9,288 bases of DNA from Polynucleobacter sp. UBA962 (GTDB taxonomy: Bacteria; Pseudomonadota; Gammaproteobacteria; Burkholderiales; Burkholderiaceae), in contig DBCI01000118.1 of assembly GCA_002292975.1 (NCBI GenBank), positions 8,284-17,571 of the forward strand, in the 5' to 3' direction. Shown one piece after another: positions 6,859-9,288 of the stretch. The position numbers and the translations under genes are program-made. Numbering within the stretch: position 1 is the first letter of the stretch; the number at the start of each line of letters is the position of its first letter. A model generated the notes under the pieces. It searched no databases, had not been told where the DNA came from, and saw nothing but the letters and a program-made list of their open reading frames with translations.

Positions 6859-6878
6859 TATTAGCTCTAAGGCTAATG
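6859..6878. repeat. Inverted repeat between the hydrolase and DUF3302 genes
   Basis: TATTAGC (6859-6865) and GCTAATG (6872-6878) form a 7-bp stem with one wobble pair around a 6-base loop, 18 bp after the hydrolase stop on the minus strand. A second short pair, CACAG (6824-6828) and CTGTG (6840-6844), lies further along. Neither is followed by a T-run on the minus strand, so these are not standard terminators. They could be a processing site, an RNA-stabilising structure or an operator. Confidence 0.3.
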
Positions 6879-6895
6879 GTTATAGTATAAAGTTC

Positions 6896-7903
6896 TTAAA
6901 AGGCCTCTTTTTCAGCCTCTAAGTAGGCAAGACTCGTGTATTTACCAATATTGTTGTCAAAGCCTTGCATAGTCTTAGCGCGTTTACTAACCCGCGGGTC
7001 TTTAAGGACCAAGGACTTAGCAGCACTCAGATCTTGACCATCCTTCACTGCTTTTACACAGGTTTCATAAATCCCAGCCAAAAAATCACCATACTCTTTG
7101 AGGAGTTGTTTACTCGGTTCACCATGACCGGGAATCCATATCTGATCACCCCCAAAGCTTTGCAGGTTTTTATAGGTTTTGAAAGTACCCACATAGGAAC
7201 CATCATCGATATTGGCGATGCGATTACCCATGGCGATATCACCCACATAAGTAATCTTATCTTCGATAAGCTGCATACAAATATCGCCAGGTGTATGAGC
7301 AATCCCATGGTGATGGATCTTGATACGGACGTCACCATAGTTAAAAATATCTCCTTGCTTGGCAATATGAGTCGGCGGAATTACCTTGGTGCCAGCAGTC
7401 GCTTGGTTGGTCCAGCGTTCCATGAGATTACGCCACGCATTACCTTCAATCCCTTTAATTTGATCGATCGAGTAAGGGTGGGCGTAAATGGGGATGTCTT
7501 TGCCATACGCTTCAATAAATGCCTGATTACCTAAAAAATGATCGCCGTGATAATGCGAGTTAAAGATAGCAATCACAGATTTATGAGTCACACGCTTAAT
7601 CATGCGGATTACCATCTCGCCAATTTGGACAGATGCACCCGTATCCAAAAGAATGACCCCTTGCTGACTAACTACAAAAGTGACGTTGGCCATCATGCCT
7701 TGGTTTTCTGGAGTTGGAAAACCATCGGGGGAGTAAATCATCCAAACATGCTGACTTAATTGCTTAGCAGGAATATCTTTTACGGGTGGGCCTTTTAAAA
7801 AATCATCTGCGGCTCGTGCAAATTGCATCAACTGGGGGCTGAGTGCTACAGCACTTGCCCCTGCAGCCCACTTCAAGACCTGACGACGCTCATTTGGAAC
7901 CAT
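6896..7903 (-). CDS. Tat-exported metallo-beta-lactamase-fold hydrolase (SoxH-like)
   Basis: The product is 335 residues and begins with a twin-arginine signal, N-E-R-R-Q-V-L-K (4-11), then a hydrophobic stretch and an A-R-A-A cleavage region near 29-32, so it should be folded in the cytoplasm and exported to the periplasm. The MBL fold is complete: VILLDTGAS (83-91), the zinc motif S-H-Y-H-G-D-H (116-122; His117, His119, Asp121, His122), His203 in AHTPGD, Asp222 in YVGDIAMG and His260 in PGHGEP. All ligands for a two-zinc site are present. The overall form resembles periplasmic SoxH-like or quinoprotein-associated hydrolases, but a specific substrate cannot be assigned, and beta-lactamase activity should not be assumed. 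The start is supported by AAGGAGT (7908-7914) 4 nt before the ATG. The gene follows the SbtA-type permease by 41 nt, probably on the same transcript, and precedes the DUF3302 gene by 148 nt. Confidence 0.9.
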   Translation of the reverse strand: MVPNERRQVLKWAAGASAVALSPQLMQFARAADDFLKGPPVKDIPAKQLSQHVWMIYSPDGFPTPENQGMMANVTFVVSQQGVILLDTGASVQIGEMVIRMIKRVTHKSVIAIFNSHYHGDHFLGNQAFIEAYGKDIPIYAHPYSIDQIKGIEGNAWRNLMERWTNQATAGTKVIPPTHIAKQGDIFNYGDVRIKIHHHGIAHTPGDICMQLIEDKITYVGDIAMGNRIANIDDGSYVGTFKTYKNLQSFGGDQIWIPGHGEPSKQLLKEYGDFLAGIYETCVKAVKDGQDLSAAKSLVLKDPRVSKRAKTMQGFDNNIGKYTSLAYLEAEKEAF

Positions 7904-7917
7904 GGGGACTCCTTATT

Positions 7918-7933
7918 ACGTATTCGGATACGT
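7918..7933. repeat. Perfect 6-bp inverted repeat between the permease and hydrolase genes
   Basis: ACGTAT (7918-7923) and ATACGT (7928-7933) flank a 4-base loop (TCGG on the plus strand, CCGA on the minus strand). It lies in the 41-nt gap, just upstream of the hydrolase ribosome-binding site. No T-run follows on the minus strand, so it is unlikely to be a terminator. It could tune translation or mRNA stability between the two genes, or be a small operator. Confidence 0.35.
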
Positions 7934-7944
7934 TTAGAACAAGA

Positions 7945-8907
7945 CTAAGAAGGCATTACCCAGCATGCAATTTGGGCATACAAGGGAATACCGATAATTA
8001 TATTGAGAGGGAAAGTAATGCCGAGCGACATACCCATATAGAGGGCGGGACTCACCTCAGGAAGAGCATGACGAAGCACAGCAGGAACTGCAATATAGGA
8101 AGCACTAGCAGCAAGAACCATCAGCAAAATAGTATTACCAAGCTCAACCTGAAAGAGCGCACACAGACTGAGTGCAAATAAGGAATGGCAGAGTGGTGCA
8201 ATGAAGGCGTATAAAAACAGCACGCGCGGCTTTCCTTTAAGGTCTGCAAAACTCTTTGCACTCATTAAACCCATATCGAGAAGAAAGAAAGCCAGCATTC
8301 CCTTAAACAGATCAACCGAGAACGGCGCCATCACTTTTTGACCATCCGGCCCCGATAAAATTCCAATGAGCATGGCACCCAAAAGAAGAAGCTGCGCACC
8401 ATCTGTAAAGGACTCGTGTAATAACTTACCGACTTTAAGAGATTGCTTCGTTTGCGAGACCGAAGACTTGGCTCGATTGGCTAAAAAGATTGCCAAGATA
8501 ATGGCAGGCGATTCCATCAGTGCCATGGCAGCTGCCATATGACCACCGTACTCGATTTGCACATGATTTAAATATTGAGTGGCGGTAATAAACGTAACCG
8601 CACTCACTGAACCATAGGTCGCTGCAATTGCAGCAGAATCAAGCGCACCCAGTTTAGTTTTTAGAAAGAAGTAGCTCACCAGTGGCACAACGCACGCCAA
8701 GAAGATGGCAATGCCTAAGCTGGTAGTAATTTCTAAGGTCAACCCAGATTGGTGCAGAGCAAAGCCACCTTTTAGGCCCAAGGCCATTAAAAGGTAAAGG
8801 GATAGAAAACGTGTAATCGGTTGTGGGATCTCTAGATTAGATTTCACCAATCCAGCAAATACACCAAAGATAAAGAATAGGATGGCTGGGTCAATAATGG
8901 TACTCAT
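7945..8907 (-). CDS. sbtA: SbtA-type sodium-dependent bicarbonate permease
   Basis: This inner-membrane protein of about 320 residues consists of two related sets of roughly five helices, the inverted-repeat layout of the SbtA family (PF05982, formerly DUF897). Family stretches are visible (numbered from the GTG at 8913): ALGLKGGFAL (44-53), AATYGSVSAVTFITA (97-111), GHMAAAMALMESPAII (124-139), LLDMGLMSAKSF (211-222), then ASASYIAVPAVLRHALPE (268-285) and MSLGITFPLNI (295-305). In cyanobacteria SbtA takes up bicarbonate with sodium; this protein is shorter than those, with a short central loop (about 146-170). The PII-like regulator SbtB is not encoded in the window. The ATG at 8907 is used here; a GTG at 8913 would add two residues and has GAG 5 nt upstream, so the start is uncertain. 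A histidine phosphatase gene lies upstream and the Tat hydrolase downstream. The family is firm; the substrate is inferred from it. Confidence 0.9.
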   Translation of the reverse strand: MSTIIDPAILFFIFGVFAGLVKSNLEIPQPITRFLSLYLLMALGLKGGFALHQSGLTLEITTSLGIAIFLACVVPLVSYFFLKTKLGALDSAAIAATYGSVSAVTFITATQYLNHVQIEYGGHMAAAMALMESPAIILAIFLANRAKSSVSQTKQSLKVGKLLHESFTDGAQLLLLGAMLIGILSGPDGQKVMAPFSVDLFKGMLAFFLLDMGLMSAKSFADLKGKPRVLFLYAFIAPLCHSLFALSLCALFQVELGNTILLMVLAASASYIAVPAVLRHALPEVSPALYMGMSLGITFPLNIIIGIPLYAQIACWVMPS

Positions 8908-8964
8908 AAGCACATTTTCTCATTTTTAGACCCAGTCAATTTGAATCTTCTCATACTCTAATAA

Positions 8965-9288
8965 TTAGGGAATAGAGCGTTGATGAATTGCCTGCCCTTG
9001 TTTGTTTACCTTCACCAAGAGCATTTGACCTGAACCAACCGATGCTCCGGTAAACGCACGAATATTAACTTGGTGACTCACTAAAATCAGCGGTATTTTA
9101 TTGCCACTAGATAATTGTTTTTTGATGAACGCTTCAAGCTCTTTGGTTTGTTTATCACCCCGACTCATTTCTTCGAAGAAGGAACCTAATGAAGTTTCTG
9201 GAACAGCTTTCCCTTTATTAAGGAGGCTGGCCGTATCCATACAGCGACACCAAGGGCTACTAAAGACCCGGGCTTCCTGAATACCTTG
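8965..9288 (-). CDS. Histidine phosphatase family protein, C-terminal part (5' truncated by the window edge)
   Basis: The minus-strand frame is open from the window edge at 9288 to a TAA at 8965-8967, giving 107 residues. The fragment starts QGIQEARVFSSPWCRCMDTA, which contains the SSPWCR-x-x-x-TA motif of a histidine phosphatase subgroup; the arginine helps bind phosphate. LILVSHQVNI, further on, carries the second core histidine (fragment residue 72). The RHG motif with the phospho-accepting histidine should lie upstream, outside the window. The ATG at 9240 is an internal methionine, because the conserved motif precedes it. Members remove phosphate from small molecules, sugars or proteins, so no substrate can be named. 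Its stop lies about 50 bp before the permease start, with no terminator seen between them. Confidence 0.85.
   Translation of the reverse strand, partial: QGIQEARVFSSPWCRCMDTASLLNKGKAVPETSLGSFFEEMSRGDKQTKELEAFIKKQLSSGNKIPLILVSHQVNIRAFTGASVGSGQMLLVKVNKQGQAIHQRSIP

Noticed and set aside
6902..6920. AGAGGC and GCCTTT pairing at the end of the hydrolase gene as a terminator
   Set aside because: The stem is short, with a wobble pair and a 10-base loop, it overlaps the stop-proximal codons, and only four T residues follow.
6965..7534. A 189-codon plus-strand open frame inside the MBL hydrolase gene
   Set aside because: It lies fully antisense to a gene with intact catalytic motifs, has no recognisable domain and no ribosome-binding site.
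6896..7903. Calling the MBL-fold protein an antibiotic-resistance beta-lactamase
   Set aside because: The fold covers many hydrolases. The Tat signal and overall form fit SoxH-like proteins, and nothing specific to class B beta-lactamases was seen.
7843..8181. A 112-codon plus-strand open frame spanning the hydrolase start and the permease end
   Set aside because: It overlaps two strong minus-strand genes and the peptide has no family features.
8934..8939. TTGACT on the minus strand upstream of the permease as a -35 element
   Set aside because: At 16-18 bp spacing the -10 would fall on AATGTG, which overlaps the start codons and matches the consensus poorly.

Overview
The window reads as ordinary chromosomal sequence from a betaproteobacterium with a small, moderately AT-rich genome. 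A freshwater Burkholderiales lineage such as Polynucleobacter is my best guess. The guess rests on the HU protein type, the mid-forties G+C (judged by eye) and the gene families present. No rRNA, tRNA, insertion sequence, phage gene or CRISPR array was seen, and base and codon use look uniform.

Plus-strand part (1-2710): the window opens inside an EamA/DMT-type membrane transporter (1-459, 5' end missing). A 265-bp non-coding stretch follows, holding RNA-like hairpins and a terminator-like hairpin at 664-688. Next comes an HU-family nucleoid protein (725-1006), closed by a strong intrinsic terminator at 1026-1054. After it lie a COG4529/YdhS-like FAD/NAD(P)-binding protein (1117-2448, GTG start) and a small putative lipoprotein (2483-2710), probably on one transcript.

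Minus-strand part (2713-9288), in transcription order: a 5'-truncated histidine phosphatase (8965-9288), an SbtA-type sodium/bicarbonate permease (7945-8907), a Tat-signal metallo-beta-lactamase-fold hydrolase (6896-7903), a DUF3302/YiaW-like small membrane protein (6361-6747), a YiaV/YibH-like HlyD-family adaptor (5405-6361), a NodT-family outer-membrane efflux lipoprotein (4001-5401) and a patatin-like phospholipase lipoprotein (2713-3966). The last four are tightly packed: a 1-nt TAATG overlap, then a 3-nt gap, then a 34-nt gap. They look like one operon. SbtA and the hydrolase are 41 nt apart and probably form a second unit.

How the genes may work together: the DUF3302, HlyD and outer-membrane factor genes look like the parts of an envelope-spanning export machine, but no conventional inner-membrane pump (RND, MFS or ABC) is encoded in the window. 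The DUF3302 protein is the only inner-membrane partner present. The lipoprotein phospholipase at the end of the operon suggests a link to envelope lipids. This cassette is the best candidate in the window for an incompletely described system. The functional link is inference from gene order.
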